NCBI RefSeq assembly: GCF_023100685.1
Contig: NZ_CP090064.1
Location: 2,108,001-2,172,000 of the forward strand
Length of the DNA stretch: 64,000 bases
Direction: 5' to 3'
Origin: Proteus vulgaris
GTDB lineage: Bacteria; Pseudomonadota; Gammaproteobacteria; Enterobacterales; Enterobacteriaceae
A program made the translations under genes and the position numbers. The notes under the pieces were generated by a model. That model had not been told where the DNA came from and did not search any database. It saw only the letters and a program-made list of their open reading frames with translations. Position 1 is the first letter of the stretch, and every line of letters starts with the position of its first letter. Below are positions 44,787-54,109 of this stretch, one piece after another.

Positions 44787-45974
44787 ATGTTCTCAAAAAA
44801 AACACGATCAACAACTGCACTGCTGTTTTCATCACTGCTTCTTACGATAGGAAGAGGTGCAACATTACCGTTTATGGCAATCTATTTATCACGGGAATAT
44901 CAATTACCTGTTGATGATATTGGTATTGCCATGTCCATTGCATTAACAACCGGTATTTTTTTCAGCCTTGGCTTCGGGATGCTTGCGGATAAATTTGAGA
45001 AAAAACGTTATATGTTGCTATCTATTATAACGTTCATCTTTGGCTTTGCTGCAATACCTATGGTTCATAGTACGGTTTTAGTGGTTATTTTTTTCTCGGT
45101 AATCAACTGCTCCTATTTAGTGTTTTCAACCGTGTTGAAAGCCTATTTTTCTGAAACTTTATCGATTTCAGCGAAACCTAAAATATTCTCGCTAAACTAC
45201 ACCTTTATCAATATGGGGTGGACGGTCGGCCCGCCTATTGGTACGTTATTATTAATGTATGGAACACAATTACCCTTCTGGCTTGCTGCTATTTCTGCCA
45301 GTGTTCCACTTTTTATGATCCAGTTGTTTGTTCAGCGTTCTAAAGCAATAAATACTGGTGAAGAAAATAGTGTGAAATGGGATCCGAAAATAATGCTAAA
45401 AGACAGAGCATTAAGTTGGTTTGTGCTCTCGACTTTTTTTGGTACTTTAACATTTGGCTCTTTTGCATCATGTATTTCGCAATATATCTTAGTCGTCTAT
45501 GACGCTAAATTAGCAGAGTCCGTTATTGCGGTTGTATTACCTGTAAACGCCGCTATTGTCGTTTCTTTGCAATATATTGTGGGTAAGCATGTTACAGCCG
45601 ATAGATTGCGTAAATTAATGACCTTAGGCACGTTATTTTTTATGACTGGCTTACTTGGCTTTATGTTTGCGGGTGATAACTTAATATTTTGGGCATTAGC
45701 CATTGCCGTCTTTACTTTTGGTGAGTTAATTTATGCGCCCGGTGAGTATATGATGATTGATAACATTGCACCGTTAGGAATGAAAGCAAGTTATTTTTCT
45801 GCTCAGTCATTAGGTTGGTTAGGTGCAGCATTAAATCCATTAGCTAGCGGTTTTATTTTAACGTCATTCCCTCCTATTTCTTTATTTGCAATTTTAATGG
45901 CCGTTTCTGCATTGGCTTGGTTTTGTATGATCCAAGGAATGAACGCCAGTAAAACAAGAGCTATTGCACTCTAA
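44787..45974 (+). CDS. ydeE: MFS transporter YdeE
   Basis: 395 aa, 12 hydrophobic helices, collinear with E. coli YdeE (LTIGRGATLPFMAIYLSR, GMLADKFEKKRYMLL, NYTFINMGWTVGPPIGTLL, GELIYAPGEYMMIDNIAP, KASYFSAQSLGWLGAALNPL). In E. coli it has been reported as a dipeptide/amino-acid or drug exporter; the physiological substrate is not settled. Divergent from the accA-like gene and followed by a strong terminator. Confidence 0.92.
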   Translation: MFSKKTRSTTALLFSSLLLTIGRGATLPFMAIYLSREYQLPVDDIGIAMSIALTTGIFFSLGFGMLADKFEKKRYMLLSIITFIFGFAAIPMVHSTVLVVIFFSVINCSYLVFSTVLKAYFSETLSISAKPKIFSLNYTFINMGWTVGPPIGTLLLMYGTQLPFWLAAISASVPLFMIQLFVQRSKAINTGEENSVKWDPKIMLKDRALSWFVLSTFFGTLTFGSFASCISQYILVVYDAKLAESVIAVVLPVNAAIVVSLQYIVGKHVTADRLRKLMTLGTLFFMTGLLGFMFAGDNLIFWALAIAVFTFGELIYAPGEYMMIDNIAPLGMKASYFSAQSLGWLGAALNPLASGFILTSFPPISLFAILMAVSALAWFCMIQGMNASKTRAIAL

Positions 45975-45995
45975 TTTCTGAAGACTTCACAAACT

Positions 45996-46022
45996 AAAAA
46001 GACACCTTAAAGGTGTCTTTTT
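45996..46022 (+). terminator. Terminator of ydeE
   Basis: Perfect 12-base stem AAAAAGACACCT / AGGTGTCTTTTT with a 3-base loop and a T run. Confidence 0.92.
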
Positions 46023-46165
46023 TATGGTTTGTAGATGACTGATTTTGTCTCTATTTTTTTCTACAATAGATAAAGTAAGGCATATTTCTTCTTAATCTTG
46101 AGTTGCATGGTTAGTTAATACCATTACCTTATTGAGTTTTAAATAAAAAACACCGAGAAGTAAGA

Positions 46166-46702
46166 TTATTTCGATGTTCTTTTGAGTATTGTTTCAATGC
46201 TAATTGGGAAGAAATCGTTGACATCAACACCAACATTAATTGCATTTTTTCCTAAAACATCTAAACGTTTACGTTGAGTTGGATCTTTTTGTGAATTGTG
46301 TACATGACCATATAAATGAATAGCGTCACGGAAAAAACCACCCCATTCTAATATAGGATAATGAAACATCACAATTTTTCGTTTTTTATAATCCAATTCA
46401 AAGTAGTCTTTCACCCATTCAAATACTGATGCATCAAATTCCGGATCATCGAGAAATTTGTCGTGATTTCCACGGATAAGGTACTTTTTACCGTTTAACC
46501 GACGTAAAATTCGGTTGGCATCCTGTCCTGTTCCTCGATAGAGAAAATCACCTAAAATATAGATTTCGTCATGATCAGATACATAAGCGTTCCAGTTATG
46601 GATTAATGTATCATTCATATGGCTTACACTATTGAAAGGACGATCACAAAGATTGAGGATATTTGAATGGCAAAAATGTGTATCAGAAGTAAAATAAATC
46701 AT
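46166..46702 (-). CDS. Calcineurin-like metallophosphoesterase
   Basis: 178 aa, single domain with all five metal motifs: DTHFCH (7-12), GDFLYRG, GNHD, FHYP and GHVHNS. Small stand-alone members like this hydrolyse phosphodiesters or nucleotides; the substrate cannot be inferred. Cytoplasmic, no signal. The gene lies 132 bases downstream of the araC-type gene on the same strand and may be co-transcribed. Confidence 0.85.
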   Translation of the reverse strand: MIYFTSDTHFCHSNILNLCDRPFNSVSHMNDTLIHNWNAYVSDHDEIYILGDFLYRGTGQDANRILRRLNGKKYLIRGNHDKFLDDPEFDASVFEWVKDYFELDYKKRKIVMFHYPILEWGGFFRDAIHLYGHVHNSQKDPTQRKRLDVLGKNAINVGVDVNDFFPISIETILKRTSK

Positions 46703-46834
46703 AGTAATTTCTTAATAAGTAATAAAAATCTTAACCTTAAGAAAGTATTTTCCCTCGGTCTGTATAGTGATATTTTTTCAACATAATTACCTCCTTTAGT
46801 TAAAAATAGAACAATAAATACAATATCATCTGTT

Positions 46835-47680
46835 TTATTGTCGTTGATGTTGTTTACGGTAACCAGATAAAGAATGCCCCGTCTCTCTTTTGAAATATCG
46901 GCATAAATAAGAAGGATCATCAAAATGAAGCTTTATTGATATCTCATTTACTGAAAGTGAAGTGTGCATTAATAATGCTTTTATTTCAAGAATAACTTGA
47001 CGATTAATCAACGTCTTAGGTGAATCATTAAAAAATTGTTTTGTTATTTGTGATAAATAAAACGGCGTAATATTAAGACAATTTGCATAAAAAGTAACTT
47101 CTCTATGCTTTAAACAATGTTTTCCAATTAACTCCCAAAATTGCCAACAAAGCTTTTCTTTGCGACTAAATTCTTTTTTAGCGATAGAGAAATGTGTTGG
47201 TATTAATTCTGTGATCGCAAAGAAGAGATTTTGTAGATGATTTTTTAACATCAATTTTCGATGTTCAGAATAGTGATTATCTATATATTTTAGTTGTTCT
47301 ACCCATCTATTTAAGGCTTCTTCTTGTTCTTTTTTTGGGGAGCAAATGGGATTTTCATGGAGAAAGGCAAATAAAGTATTAGAAAGAGAATAAGCAATTT
47401 CTGAAGCAAAAGATTTATCAAGAAAACAATAAAATAAGCGAAAATTTGCTGATTTTTGGCTCAAAACAGTCATCATATCATCGCCTAAAATAAGAATATC
47501 ATTCGCTTTAATCGTCTGTTTCTGAAAACCAATATTAATTACAGCCCTTCCTTCTAAGCAAACCATGACCACGATGTAAGATAAGGGTAATGGGTAATTA
47601 ATTTCATTTGCCATACTGCTTTCACCCATAATGGCGTGTTGGGATGTGGTATTCAATTGTGACAATACTTGGCTTAACAT
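46835..47680 (-). CDS. AraC-family transcriptional regulator
   Basis: 281 aa. N-terminal cupin-like sensing region (about 20-95, including a [24 protein letters not shown] strand pair) and a C-terminal AraC double helix-turn-helix (about 180-278), with [21 protein letters not shown] and the consensus-like [26 protein letters not shown]. Target unknown. The nearest candidates are the metallophosphoesterase gene downstream and the divergent GNAT gene. Confidence 0.87.
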   Translation of the reverse strand: MLSQVLSQLNTTSQHAIMGESSMANEINYPLPLSYIVVMVCLEGRAVINIGFQKQTIKANDILILGDDMMTVLSQKSANFRLFYCFLDKSFASEIAYSLSNTLFAFLHENPICSPKKEQEEALNRWVEQLKYIDNHYSEHRKLMLKNHLQNLFFAITELIPTHFSIAKKEFSRKEKLCWQFWELIGKHCLKHREVTFYANCLNITPFYLSQITKQFFNDSPKTLINRQVILEIKALLMHTSLSVNEISIKLHFDDPSYLCRYFKRETGHSLSGYRKQHQRQ

Positions 47681-47893
47681 AAATCTATTGTTCTCTTTTT
47701 ATTCTAATTTGATAGTTTTTATATTTGATGATATTACAGTTAATAACAAGTATTTCCTTTAATTTAGTTTTCAAAAGTACTGATTTTACCTCTTTTATGC
47801 CATTCGGGTTTTTATTTCTTTTCTTTAGAATGCACATATCTTAAAAACGTAAGATAAATAGCAACATATTGATAAAAAAGAAAATTGATTGAA

Positions 47894-48451
47894 ATGAAAA
47901 CATTAAAAACTGAAAGACTCATACTGCGGCCATGGAAACTTTCTGATGCGCCAAGCCTGTATGAATACGCTAAAGATGAACGAGTTGGCCCTATCGCTGG
48001 TTGGCCAACTCATAAAAGTGTTGAAGAAAGTGCTGAAATAATTCGTACTATATTTATGCGAAATGAAGTTTATGCTGTCACATTAATCGATGATGATCGC
48101 GCTATCGGCTTAGTGGGCCTATCTTTTGCTAAAGAGAGTAATTTCTCGATAGGCGATAATGATGCTGAAGTATCTTATTGGATTGGAGTTCCGTTCTGGG
48201 GGAAAGGTTTAATTCCTGAAGCAGTGAGAGAAATTAGTCGCCATAGCTTTGAAACTTTGGAGTTAGATAATCTATGGTGTGGGTATTTTGCTGATAATAA
48301 TAAGTCACAAAAAGCACAAGAAAAATGTGGGTTTAAATTTCATCACATTATTGAAGAGCAATACGCAGAATTTTTAGATGAAGTGAAAGTTGAAAATATT
48401 TGCCGCTTAACTAAAGATGAATGGATTGAAATCCAAAAACAGACCTATTAA
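47894..48451 (+). CDS. GNAT acetyltransferase, RimJ/RimL type
   Basis: 185 aa from the ATG at 47894 (a TTG three codons upstream is the alternative). Typical RimJ-like start KTLKTERLILRPW, then acetyl-CoA motif A in VSYWIGVPFWGKGLIPEAVREI and motif B in ADNNKSQKAQEKCGFKF. Such enzymes acetylate protein N-termini, amino sugars or small amines. Ends in a clear terminator. Ribosome-binding site weak. Confidence 0.83.
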   Translation: MKTLKTERLILRPWKLSDAPSLYEYAKDERVGPIAGWPTHKSVEESAEIIRTIFMRNEVYAVTLIDDDRAIGLVGLSFAKESNFSIGDNDAEVSYWIGVPFWGKGLIPEAVREISRHSFETLELDNLWCGYFADNNKSQKAQEKCGFKFHHIIEEQYAEFLDEVKVENICRLTKDEWIEIQKQTY

Positions 48452-48454
48452 ACC

Positions 48455-48493
48455 AAAACACCAGATAATGAAATCTACATTACCTGGTGTTTT
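48455..48493. terminator. Bidirectional terminator
   Basis: 15-base stem AAAACACCAGATAAT / ATTACCTGGTGTTTT (one mismatch), T run on the plus side, between converging genes. Confidence 0.85.
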
Positions 48494-48516
48494 TTAATAT
48501 TAATAAGCTTATTTAA

Positions 48517-49800
48517 TTAAGCACTTGCTAATGCTTGGGATAAATCAGCAATTAAATCTTGAGGATTTTCAATACCAATAGATAAACGAATGGTAGTGTC
48601 TTGAATACCAATATTATGACGTAATGCTATCGGCACGCCAGAATGAGTTGTTGAGCCTGGATGGCAGGCTAAAGACTCAGTTCCTCCCAAACTAACTGCC
48701 AGTTTAAAAATTTTCATAGCATTAAGAAAACGGAAAGCTTCGCTCTCTCCACCCACAATATCAAATGAGAATGTTGAACCTGCACCTGTACATTGTTTTG
48801 CAAATACTTGGCCTTCAACTGAGTTTTTATCTGCAAAAGGCAAATAGTGAATAGCTTTTACTTTTTCATGATCACGCAGAAATTCTGCAACTAATAAAGC
48901 ATTCTGGTTCGCTTTTTCCATTCTAATTTGTAGTGTTTCTAAAGAGCGTCCAAGCATCCAACAAGAATGAGGATCAAGTTGTGTTCCTATTGCTCCTCGT
49001 AGTAATCGGATTTGATTAATTAGTTCACGAGAGCCCATTGCAGCACCAGCAACTAAGTCCGAATGACCACCAACATATTTAGTTAAAGAATAAACAGATA
49101 TATCCGCCCCTTGCTCAATTGGGTGTTGATAAACTGGGCCAAGTAATGTGTTATCACAAACAATAATGGGACGATAGCCCTGCTTTTCTTCTAGTTTATC
49201 AGCAACAATTTTTAATGCGTTAATATCGACTAATGAATTAGTTGGGTTTGCAGGAGTTTCTGCAAAAATAACGGCAACACGCCCTTTTTGGCTAGCGTTA
49301 TCGGCTTGTGCTTGGATCAGAGAAAGGTTTAATCCGTCAGTAAATGGAGTGGCTTGAATACCAAATTTAGCAAGTGTTTTTGCAATTAATGTCTCTGTTC
49401 CACCATAAAGAGGTTGAGAGTGTAAAATGACATCTCCAGGCTGAGTTAAGGCCATTAATGTTGTGGTGATTGCTGACATACCTGAAGAGAATAATACACA
49501 AGATTGTGTATTTTCATACACAGCAAGTCTATCTTCAACAATCTCACTATTGGGCTGATTAAAACGAGAATAAACCAAACCTGCTTTTTCACCTTCAGGT
49601 AAAGGTTTTCTTCCACTTACTGTATCAAAGAAAGCTTTGCCTTCTTCTGCACTTTTAAAAATAAAGGTCGATGTTAAAAATACTGGCGGTTTTACTGAAC
49701 CTTCAGAAAGTAATGGATCATATCCATAACTCATCATAAGTGTTTCAGGCGATAGTTTGTGTTCACCGATATATTGTTTTTTTAGTTGAGAGTCAGCCAT
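48517..49800 (-). CDS. Cystathionine gamma-synthase family PLP enzyme
   Basis: 427 aa from the ATG at 49800; the frame runs 13 codons further. Cys/Met-metabolism PLP fold with the cofactor lysine in [15 protein letters not shown], the [14 protein letters not shown] phosphate-binding block, [15 protein letters not shown] and the C-terminal [21 protein letters not shown]. It could be a methionine gamma-lyase, cystathionine gamma-lyase or O-acylhomoserine sulfhydrylase; these cannot be separated by eye. A methionine-type binding lipoprotein gene lies directly upstream on the same strand, which favours a role in methionine or homocysteine catabolism. Confidence 0.85.
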   Translation of the reverse strand: MADSQLKKQYIGEHKLSPETLMMSYGYDPLLSEGSVKPPVFLTSTFIFKSAEEGKAFFDTVSGRKPLPEGEKAGLVYSRFNQPNSEIVEDRLAVYENTQSCVLFSSGMSAITTTLMALTQPGDVILHSQPLYGGTETLIAKTLAKFGIQATPFTDGLNLSLIQAQADNASQKGRVAVIFAETPANPTNSLVDINALKIVADKLEEKQGYRPIIVCDNTLLGPVYQHPIEQGADISVYSLTKYVGGHSDLVAGAAMGSRELINQIRLLRGAIGTQLDPHSCWMLGRSLETLQIRMEKANQNALLVAEFLRDHEKVKAIHYLPFADKNSVEGQVFAKQCTGAGSTFSFDIVGGESEAFRFLNAMKIFKLAVSLGGTESLACHPGSTTHSGVPIALRHNIGIQDTTIRLSIGIENPQDLIADLSQALASA

Positions 49801-50017
49801 TTTTTTATTTCTTCTGTGTAATGGAGGATGAGTTATCATACTGAAAAAAATTCATGTTGTTAGAATGTTTTATAAAGTATAAAAACTAGCAGTTATATGA
49901 AAATAGCGAAATTAGGAATAAAAATAAGGATTAATAATGAAATTATAAGAATTGAGTGATATTTAGCCAAGAAAACACACCAAATAAGAGTGGAACATTC
50001 TAGGGGAAAATAATAAA

Positions 50018-50055
50018 AACTTAAAGACAAAAAGCATTCTCTCTATCTTTAAGTT
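50018..50055 (-). terminator. Terminator of the metQ-like gene
   Basis: 10-base perfect stem AACTTAAAGA / TCTTTAAGTT. The minus strand continues into TTTTATT. It partly separates metQ from the downstream PLP-enzyme gene. Confidence 0.65.
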
Positions 50056-50061
50056 AAGACG

Positions 50062-50862
50062 TTACCATGCTCTTACTGCATCACCTTTATACATTTCTTT
50101 AAACTTCAACTCGATTTGTCGTGAGTGAAGTACTGAAATCAACTTCTTTATATTTTCATCATCTTTGTTATCTTCGCGGGTTACGATAACATTGGCATAA
50201 GGTGAGTTTTTATTTTCTAGAATTAATCCATCACGAGTTGCAATTAACCCAATTTGAGACGAAAAGTTATTATTAATAATCGCCATTGTAATTGCTGGAT
50301 CATTTAGTGCTTCAGTGAGCTGTGGCGTATCGACTTCAATAAACTTAATTTCTTTAGGGTTATAGATAATGTCATCCAATGTTGGGGTGAAACCAACATT
50401 CTCATTGAGAGTAATAAGATGGTTTTCTGCTAATAATAGAAGTGCTCGACCTCTCATGCTGGCTTCATTTGAGATAGCAACAAGAGATCCTAATTGTAAC
50501 TCATTTATATCGCTAATTTTTTTAGAGTATGCTGCTAAAGGAAAAATATAAGTTTTACCCGCGATATGAAATTTATAACTATTTTCTTTGATTTGCGTTT
50601 GAAGGTAAGGAATGGATTGGAATGCATTCGCATCAACTTCTTTATTATTTAATGCCTTATTAGGAAGTACATAATCATTAAAAGCGACAACTTCAACGTC
50701 TAACCCTTCTGTTAATTTCGCTAAACGAATAACTTCATCCCAAATCACTTGATCAGGTCCTGTATTAATTGCCACCTTTACCTTATGTGTATCTTCTTGT
50801 GAACAAGATACGGTAAATAGTGATATTGAGGCTAGAAGTAAACCCGTAATAATCTCCTTCAT
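50062..50862 (-). CDS. MetQ/NlpA-family methionine-binding lipoprotein
   Basis: 266 aa. Signal with lipobox FTVSC (Cys20), then the MetQ fold: VKVAINTGPDQVIWDEV, the EVVAFNDYVLPNKALNNKEVDANAFQSIPYLQ block typical of D/L-methionine binding proteins, and AIINNNFSSQIGL. AAGAGGGAAAT before the ATG is a good ribosome-binding site. The partner ATPase MetN and permease MetI are not adjacent, so it is an orphan that probably feeds a transporter encoded elsewhere. No MetJ box or SAM riboswitch is recognised upstream. Confidence 0.85.
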   Translation of the reverse strand: MKEIITGLLLASISLFTVSCSQEDTHKVKVAINTGPDQVIWDEVIRLAKLTEGLDVEVVAFNDYVLPNKALNNKEVDANAFQSIPYLQTQIKENSYKFHIAGKTYIFPLAAYSKKISDINELQLGSLVAISNEASMRGRALLLLAENHLITLNENVGFTPTLDDIIYNPKEIKFIEVDTPQLTEALNDPAITMAIINNNFSSQIGLIATRDGLILENKNSPYANVIVTREDNKDDENIKKLISVLHSRQIELKFKEMYKGDAVRAW

Positions 50863-51080
50863 ATTTCCCTCTTAAACAGCCCCCGATAAGAACAGCACTA
50901 TTAATATCATTTTGATTAAGAAATATCCTAACAGTAGATTAATAACAAGGAAAAAGAAATGATACAAGTACTCAATGAATATAAAGAAAGGAATATTCTT
51001 TGTCTTCTTACAATTCATTGTTTTATAAAATAAAAAAATAACACATTAAAATGTGATGTGTTTGTTAGCAAATTGTAGAT

Positions 51081-51614
51081 TTATTCATTGATAATTTTAT
51101 TTATACAAGCATCAGAATATGAGTCTTCAACACTAAGATAGGATAATTCAGTGACACAATAAGTATTAAATTGCCATTTGAACTGAATTTCATCCCCTTG
51201 TTTCTTTTCTGATATTTCATAACTAGAAAAACGAATCGGAGTTGGTTGTTGTAAATTATTTCCTACTTTTTCAGCACTTAACAATACAACCCGACCTTTT
51301 TTTTCAATGAATTCAAAATCAGAAATAGTGATATTAGTACCTTTAATCTTATTGTTATAAAGACTTAATGCATTAGAATATATGGATGGGACAATATACA
51401 CTTTTTGATCGCTACCTTTGATATAAACGGTCGTCATATCAAAAGATGATGAATCATTTAATGAGCGTCGAGACTTAACCACGACATCAGGAACACCATC
51501 ACCATTAAAATCGATAAGATTTACTCCATATTCGAGTTTAATTTCAGATGATATTGAAGTGAAAGGTAATGATGCAAAAAGTAATCCTAGCCCAAGTTTT
51601 AATATCTTATTCAT
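51081..51614 (-). CDS. Exported small protein, possibly CarG-like (carbapenem-intrinsic-resistance type)
   Basis: 177 aa with a Sec signal peptide (ending TSISS). An acidic calcium-type loop DFNGDGVPDVVV (34-45) follows a YGVN strand. This reminds me of the CarG/CpmJ proteins that accompany carbapenem biosynthesis in Pectobacterium and Photorhabdus, and of orphan relatives in other enterobacteria. The match is by pattern only. No car/cpm biosynthesis genes are present. A generic EF-hand-like or FG-GAP-like periplasmic protein is the alternative. Confidence 0.5.
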   Translation of the reverse strand: MNKILKLGLGLLFASLPFTSISSEIKLEYGVNLIDFNGDGVPDVVVKSRRSLNDSSSFDMTTVYIKGSDQKVYIVPSIYSNALSLYNNKIKGTNITISDFEFIEKKGRVVLLSAEKVGNNLQQPTPIRFSSYEISEKKQGDEIQFKWQFNTYCVTELSYLSVEDSYSDACINKIINE

Positions 51615-51808
51615 TGTATTCGCTTCTTTTTTTTGCTTATTACTTGAGCATCAGACTACTTTGTGGCAATGATTAGTCAAGGAGTTTTGTGTTTCAAAAT
51701 AATACAGAATTTACAATTATATCACTTATGAAATATTTCCATGCTAATGAATTTACTTATTTGACTATTATAAAATGATTTTTTTGATTTTAAGGCTTAA
51801 TTTTTTAT

Positions 51809-52186
51809 TTAATATAAAGCAATATAATTTTTAAGATCATTAATTCTTTCTTTTGTTTTATCTTTTAAGCAACTGCTATATACCATTGGTGCTAAACTCC
51901 CCCCTTGATAATAGTCAGCTTCATACTGACAAGAGAGATCTCTAAAATTAATCCATATTAACTGTGCTTGCTTTAATTGCTCTTTTCTAGTGCTATCTAG
52001 CTTGGCGTAATATTGCTGGTAAATGTGGTTAAGTTCTTCATCTTTCTGCTGAAAGTCTTGATGTACACATTGATTTATTTCAGTTTGCGTTGCCGCATTT
52101 CGACAATCAAAGTTATCTGCTTGTAAATGTATAGACCAAAAGAGTATACCGCCAGATATTGCACTTAATAGGATAAGTTTTTTCAT
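51809..52186 (-). CDS. LprI-type lysozyme inhibitor family (DUF1311) protein
   Basis: 125 aa from the ATG at 52186 (GGACGG upstream); the frame begins 4 codons earlier. N-terminal hydrophobic signal, then the DUF1311 pattern: FDCRNAATQTEINQCVHQDFQQKDEELNHIYQQYY, KEQLKQAQLIWINFRDLSCQYE and YSSCLKDKTKERINDL, with four conserved cysteines. Family members are periplasmic; some inhibit host lysozyme. Function here is inferred from family only. Confidence 0.8.
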   Translation of the reverse strand: MKKLILLSAISGGILFWSIHLQADNFDCRNAATQTEINQCVHQDFQQKDEELNHIYQQYYAKLDSTRKEQLKQAQLIWINFRDLSCQYEADYYQGGSLAPMVYSSCLKDKTKERINDLKNYIALY

Positions 52187-52613
52187 CGCACCGTCCATTT
52201 TTTGATTAAAAACATCGCTAAAATATTCATTTCACTCCTTTAATATTTAATTTAAGGGGTGAGGATAAAGTAAAACCTTTATCATTTTAGCAATATTTAT
52301 CATATAACAATTACTTGAAGATAATGCAAAATCTTTCTATTTAAGACAATCAAAATAAGATTAAAATATTAATGTTTAGTAATTATACTGTTATTTTCTT
52401 CATAAAAAATATTTATTTAAAACAAATTTAAAAAAATGATAACTAAATACCTTTTTTCTTTAACAATAAGTGTTATTTAAAAAAATACTAAACAAAATAG
52501 AACGCTTTTTATATTTTTTAGTTATTGATATAACACGTTAAAATAGCTAATGAATTTAGCTTTTATGTATTACTCATTTACCCGCGCTTGTTTAGGTTGC
52601 TATCTAGTAACAG
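52187..52613. other. 427-base AT-rich gap without a gene
   Basis: Very AT-rich. It contains a small hairpin AGCTAA / TTAGCT at 52545-52561 followed by T residues, but no gene upstream of it on that strand. Nothing else is recognised. Confidence 0.55.
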
Positions 52614-53963
52614 TCATAAATCAATGTGATATTTAATAATATCCTTTATTTTTATTAGTGCATCACGTAATAAACTAATTTCAACTGAAGCTAATGCGAT
52701 ACGGATTGCATGAGGAATATGGGGTGTTGTGGCATAAGGTTCAGCAGTGGCGACAGATATTTGTAATTGATGTAAGGAAGCGACAATTTTATCAGCTCTA
52801 ATTTCTTCTGGTAGTGGGATCCATAAAAAGTAAGAAGTAGGATGATGAATATAAGCTATTCCTTCAAAGATTTCGCTGACAATTTTTTGCCGTTGCTGTG
52901 CATCTTTGCGTAATAATCTCTCTAATTTATCAACAACACCCTCTTTAACCCATTGACAGACAATCGATGTCATCAGTGCTGGTGTATTCCATGTTGTCAC
53001 TCTCATCGCTCGCTCTAATGATGCAATGGTCTTTGTAGGAGCAACCATAAAACCGACTCTTAACCCTGATGCAATATTTTTAGAAAATCCTGAAATATAA
53101 AAGGTAATCTCTGGCGCTAAAGTCACAATGGGAGCCGGTGCTTTTTGAACTAAGAAAGCGTAAGTTGCATCTTCAATAATTATAAAGTGGTATTTTCGCG
53201 CTAAGACAATTAATTGTTGGCGTTGTTTTAATGTTAATACCCATCCCATTGGATTATGTAGTGTAGGAATACAATAAAGTGCGCGAATTGCCCTTTTTTT
53301 ACATAGTTCTTCTAATTTATCTAAATCTGTTCCTAAAGGTGTTATGGGGATCGGTAATATTTCCAAATGATGAGCTAATGCTGCTAATTTAAATCCTGGG
53401 TAACTTAATGCATCAACAGCAACGACATCACCAGGTTTTAATACACCTAATAATGTAATCGCAATACCCTGTTGTGCACCGTTAGTGATAATAATATTTT
53501 CAGGTTCAACGGTGATTTTTTTATTTTTGAGGTATTGGGAAATCACTATTTTATCGTGTAATTTGCCACTATGTGGTTGATAGCGAAGTAATGATTCAAT
53601 TTCACCTGAAGTTGATAATCTTTTTAGTTCAGAGCGTAATAATTCAGCTTGAATAGGTAATGATGGATAATTGAAATTCAGATCCAACATATCCGTTGCC
53701 GTAGGATTTTCTATTCCATGGTTTGTTGGAAGTGATAACTCACGAACAAATGTTCCTCTTCCTGTTTCACCAATGACTAGACCCATATTTTCTAATTCAG
53801 CATAGACACGACTTGCCGTTGCAAGAGACATTTTATGCTCTGCGGCCAAATGTCGATGTGTGGGTAAACGTGTACCAGGTAATAATTTTCCTATACGTAT
53901 TTCGTTCGCCAATTTATCAACTAAAGATTTATAACGGGGCTGAACCATAGAAATTGTATCCAT
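52614..53963 (-). CDS. MocR-type regulator (GntR helix-turn-helix fused to aminotransferase fold)
   Basis: 449 aa from the ATG at 53963; starts at 53948 or 53996 cannot be excluded and none has a strong ribosome-binding site. N-terminal GntR winged helix (about 8-75: YKSLVDKLANEIRIGKLLPGTRLPTHRHLA, LATASRVYAELENMGLV) followed by a class I aminotransferase-like domain (about 110-445) with IITNGAQQGI, CIPTLHNPMGW and the PLP-lysine region SGFSKNIASGLRVG. MocR proteins sense PLP or amino-group ligands. It is divergent from an EamA transporter gene, the likely target. Confidence 0.87.
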   Translation of the reverse strand: MDTISMVQPRYKSLVDKLANEIRIGKLLPGTRLPTHRHLAAEHKMSLATASRVYAELENMGLVIGETGRGTFVRELSLPTNHGIENPTATDMLDLNFNYPSLPIQAELLRSELKRLSTSGEIESLLRYQPHSGKLHDKIVISQYLKNKKITVEPENIIITNGAQQGIAITLLGVLKPGDVVAVDALSYPGFKLAALAHHLEILPIPITPLGTDLDKLEELCKKRAIRALYCIPTLHNPMGWVLTLKQRQQLIVLARKYHFIIIEDATYAFLVQKAPAPIVTLAPEITFYISGFSKNIASGLRVGFMVAPTKTIASLERAMRVTTWNTPALMTSIVCQWVKEGVVDKLERLLRKDAQQRQKIVSEIFEGIAYIHHPTSYFLWIPLPEEIRADKIVASLHQLQISVATAEPYATTPHIPHAIRIALASVEISLLRDALIKIKDIIKYHIDL

Positions 53964-53984
53964 GACAATTATTTGATTGTCATG
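53961..53984. promoter_or_regulatory. Operator-like inverted repeat at the mocR start
   Basis: Perfect 9-base arms CATGACAAT / ATTGTCATG with a 6-base spacer, followed by a further ATTGTGAC copy (53985-53992). It overlaps the mocR start codon in the divergent region, a likely autoregulatory site. Confidence 0.6.
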
Positions 53985-54109
53985 ATTGTGACCCATAAGA
54001 TAGTACTCAGCAAGTACATAATAGATACAATTATTTAAAATGAATTTTATATTTCTTCCTATTGTAAAAAATATAATCATTTGTTTTTAAAAGAGAATTA
54101 ATAATAATT

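Noticed and set aside
46699..46923. 74-codon minus-strand frame overlapping the araC gene and its gap
   Set aside because: It overlaps the 3' end of the AraC-family gene in another frame and shows no protein-like pattern.
50863..51080. SAM riboswitch or MetJ boxes before the metQ-like gene
   Set aside because: No MetJ-type AGACGTCT repeats and no riboswitch-like conserved helices could be found by eye.
51081..51614. Part of a carbapenem biosynthesis cluster
   Set aside because: Only a weak CarG-like resemblance; no carA-E type genes occur in the window.
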